Of a stretch of DNA of 64,000 bases, positions 60,832 through 64,000 are shown piece after piece (position 1 is the first letter of the stretch; each line of letters begins with the position of its first letter). The position numbers and the translations under genes are program-made. This DNA is from Phascolomyces articulosus (taxonomy: Eukaryota; Mucoromycota; Mucoromycetes; Mucorales; Lichtheimiaceae): NCBI GenBank assembly GCA_025677815.1, contig JAIXMP010000011.1, positions 1,302,001-1,366,000 on the forward strand, written 5' to 3'. The notes below the pieces were generated by a model. It saw nothing but the letters and a program-made list of their open reading frames with translations, searched no databases and had not been told where the DNA came from.

Positions 60832-63800
60832 AAAAAATCCAGTATATCGAGGAGAGTGTGTATACTTCATTATTACCCTTTTCTATTCATTATATACTTT
60901 TTTTTCATTACCTTTTAAACACATATACTGCTTCCTACAACCCTCTCTTTTATCTTCTCTTATTGTTGTTGTATTATTTTTTTTATATAATATACTAAAT
61001 ACAATATTTATACTTACAAAAATGAGAACCTCCAAACAACCTCGTCAAATTGATTGTTGAAAAGATGCTATTTTTAAATAGGCATCATTGGTACAAGAAT
61101 CCCCTTCATCAATTCCTGCTTATGGGAAGTGTTTTATTTTTCACTGAGCAGGTATGTATATACCGGTTGTAATAGGATTCCTATAAAACATTGGGCACAA
61201 TCATCGTCATTTGACATTGTCTACAAAACGTGTTAAAAGAATTAAACGTGGAATGATGAAACGTGCGCCATGATTTTTGCTACGCATAGTAAGAATAGAT
61301 GAATATTATGGGTATGACTTCATTTGTGATACCTCTCCCAATGGAGATGTTATAAAAAGAGAGAGGGCAAATTTATTACATTTGCTGTACCAATTCGTAA
61401 CGGTTCAGTTTAATTATATCAAAAGAATGACCCATACAGTCGTTCATTATTATTATAAGTATACTATATATAGTTATTCCATTTAAACTACTCTGCTAGA
61501 CAATCCAACAAGATGGTAGTTTTTTAGCATAGCAACAACAACAACTCGTTTTTCGAATTAAAGTTATTTATTTAATAAATGCATATATACTATTCTTCTA
61601 TTATAGACATCATAGCCAATTTTTTATGTCTGTTGTGATGAATAAGATGACAAGCTCCAACATGTTGCAATATTGCAAAATGGGAATTTTTGCTGTATAT
61701 ATTAATTAATATATAAAATGCTTCTCTTTTTATTAAATGTCGTCGTTGTTAGCATATCATACTCTCCTTTCTATTTTAATAATGAAAACTTTATGTATTT
61801 TTGACGTGCTTCTTATTACATAGTAGTAATAAAATTCTAGTAGTGTGGCATGCATAAAAATGATAATAAATATAATATTTCAGAAATGATTGTTGTTGTT
61901 GTAACTTTATATATAAAAATAAACTACTCAGGAGTGTAAAACGCCAAGATATACTTGATATAAGATTCGAGTTCTTTTTTTAAAACGATCATCCCACATA
62001 AAAAATAAAAAAGATCTTATTTATGCAGGGACAAAAAATATAGAGAGGATGGTACATTTTGGAAACGAACTGATCCATTATTCGGTACGTACGCATCATA
62101 ATAATAATAATAAAAAGTGATCTTCCTAAGAGTTACAATTAAAGTGTAATATAATTATATTTTAATATAATAACCTATTATCTTCATGGGTATTTTTTTT
62201 ATAATCCGTCTATCCGCGCCTGTTACGTTGTTGTTGGTGTATTAGGATAATAATAAACAAGTATGCGTTATTAAAAATAAAAATATGATAATATATATTT
62301 TTAATTCCATAAATAAAGATGCTTTATGATGCATGAATAACAAATAATACTATGATTACAACGTACACACAAACACTGCAGGCATGTATTTCTGCATGAA
62401 TTTATCATCATTATCAACAAGTTTATGCCTCTTCTCCGTAAACAAAAAGATTTCTTTTTTAACATGTGCATCTATATTATAGGATTTATAATTCATTATT
62501 CAATTCAATTCATTTTGAACGTATGACTAAATAAAGTCTATTGCTAAAATATGCTGCGCTTATAATAATGATTCTCAAACATAATCAATAACCACATGTC
62601 ATCCAGCGTTAATGGGATAATCTAGACCATTTGAGGCTTTTTTTTGCCAAAAGGTATATAAAAAGGAAATTTCTAATAGATGTCTTATATAAATGACATA
62701 ATTAGCATCTTTTTGCTTATTATAAATTAGTTATCTTTTGCTGCGCTTAACCCATTGCTGTAATAGTAGAACAGTTTTCGTGTATATGTAATAATGTGTA
62801 ACATGGACCAAAAGGACATAAACAATTAAAGATGCAAAACATGGCGTTGGTAATAGAACAATGAAAATTTATAACCAAATCAAAGCCTCAGTATGACAAA
62901 TTACTACTATATACAATCAACATTAAGTACACTCATTATTCCATTGAGATCTGATGATACGTACGTATAGATGATGTTAAATGATGACGAACATGGAGAG
63001 CTGAGCAAAAAAAAACATCAATGAATGTTTGGTCCTAAATCATAATATGAAATGAACTGTCATCTTTAGATATATTATTATTATTTAAAAATCATGTCAT
63101 ATTATTCATTACCAAAAATATATCTCTTTCGACATAGGGCTTATATATGCTTAATAAAATACATCCTTTGTAAAGTAACTTTTATATGTTCTAAGCCTCA
63201 TTCATTTCTTGTCTTTCTTTCGGGGGATGATTTGTATATACCAAGAATAATCATTGACACGTATTGGATCTAGATTGGCATTTATAATCATTCTCACTTT
63301 TATAAATTCCCATAAAAATCATAACAAACGACTTAATTTAGATACTTTTGCTAAAAAGTGTGTGTGTATGTGTGTGTGTATGTGTATGTGGCTATGAGAG
63401 AAGGCGTTTCTTTCGGAAACAAGATAGAATCCAGGAATAGTTTTGTATCCCCAAAAAATAATCGGAGAACAAAGGGGTTTAGAACCTCAATGCCAATCGG
63501 GTTGTGCCTTTGGTCAATTATATATTACGTTGCCATTGTGGATTTGGGAAGTGATCCATTTATATATATCACTATTACAATTACTTTCCATAATGGATGT
63601 TTTAATTATGATGCATTTTTTGATATTGTAGAGGAATAATGACCCAAGTATAAACCATGTTTAGATCAGGTTTATTATTCATAAGTTCATCAAATAATAA
63701 TAATAAAAAAAGAAAAAAAAACTAAACTTTAAATGATGATAATAAAAATAAAGATTACACAAATTTTATATGTGGCGCTTAAATGAAATTGAAACGATTT

Positions 63801-64000
63801 GTGGGGCTTTCTTCTTCATTTATATAATGATCTAGTATGTCTTATTCTTATTATTAGGATGGAACTCCTAAAAAAATATTACAAGTATTAGATTAAAAAT
63901 GGTATATTGTTATTGTATTTTCCATAAAGTTATTCATTGAATTGATTTCACACGGTTTTAAAGTAATAATCACCCCTTCCTGCTTCTTTCTTTTTTTACT
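60832..64000. other. terminal intergenic region
   Basis: AT-rich DNA with T-rich leaders but no convincing gene. The frames at 61277-61486 and 63358-63639 lack ATG context, splice partners or domains. The latter starts inside a (GT)n tract at 63358-63390. Nothing with RNA-gene features was recognised. Confidence 0.5.
63358..63390. repeat. (TGTG)n dinucleotide tract
   Basis: A GT/TATG-rich microsatellite. It creates an artificial VCVYV-type open frame but has no sign of coding. Confidence 0.75.

Noticed and set aside
63358..63639. 93-codon plus-strand frame near the end of the window
   Set aside because: Begins in a GT microsatellite, with no suitable ATG context, no domain and no splice partner.
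1..64000. tRNA, rRNA, CRISPR arrays or operons
   Set aside because: I scanned by eye for T-loop GTTCGAnnCC-type blocks and regularly spaced repeats and saw none. The window is eukaryotic with spliced monocistronic genes.

Overview
This is a eukaryotic nuclear window from a filamentous fungus, most likely an early-diverging one (Mucoromycota, Mucorales-like). The evidence is very AT-rich intergenic DNA with long T and A runs, many short introns (about 50-250 nt, GTAAGT...TATAG), pyrimidine-rich leaders, and protein families typical of that group: a protist-type GH25 lysozyme, F-box/LRR proteins, and Tps2/Tps3-type trehalose proteins. The species assignment is inference. I built exon models by hand from splice sites and reading-frame continuity. 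Every full model listed closes to a whole number of codons.

Layout. 1-8.3 kb: a secreted GH25 lysozyme (1048-2060, minus), then a gene-poor stretch with a decayed Tc1/IS630-type transposase (3681-4116) and a multiply frameshifted P-loop relic (5029-5640). 8.3-16.3 kb: NAD malate dehydrogenase with an 8-nt internal exon, and a 690-aa GATA zinc-finger factor. 17.1-25.2 kb, all minus: a broken F-box/LRR gene, a 9-exon long-chain acyl-CoA ligase with a 7-nt internal exon, and a TPR plus metallo-beta-lactamase fusion. 26.0-28.4 kb: a 444-bp fold-back repeat and a decayed unknown gene. 29.0-34.7 kb, plus: chaperonin subunit CCT-alpha and a 10-exon MFS transporter. 35.1-40.0 kb, minus: a 1524-aa PH/LRR/coiled-coil protein. 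44.6-49.3 kb: a Tc1-like transposase relic, part of which is repeated at 49.2 kb, and an intact F-box/LRR gene. 49.8-59.5 kb: a divergent pair, a 904-aa trehalose-phosphate synthase/phosphatase family protein (minus) whose phosphatase motif has lost an aspartate, and a 1498-aa disordered protein (plus) with two C-terminal PAM2-like motifs and repeated tryptophan motifs. 59.9-60.8 kb: a 143-aa membrane protein of AGTRAP type. No convincing gene was seen from 60.8 kb to the end.

The genes do not form a pathway cluster. They are ordinary housekeeping, transport and regulatory genes separated by AT-rich DNA with transposon debris. The items most worth following are the PAM2/W-motif protein, the pseudo-phosphatase signature in the trehalose protein, the TPR-glyoxalase-like fusion, the fold-back element, and several splicing oddities (7- and 8-nt exons, a GC donor, and an intron whose retention would change a peroxisomal-like C-terminus).
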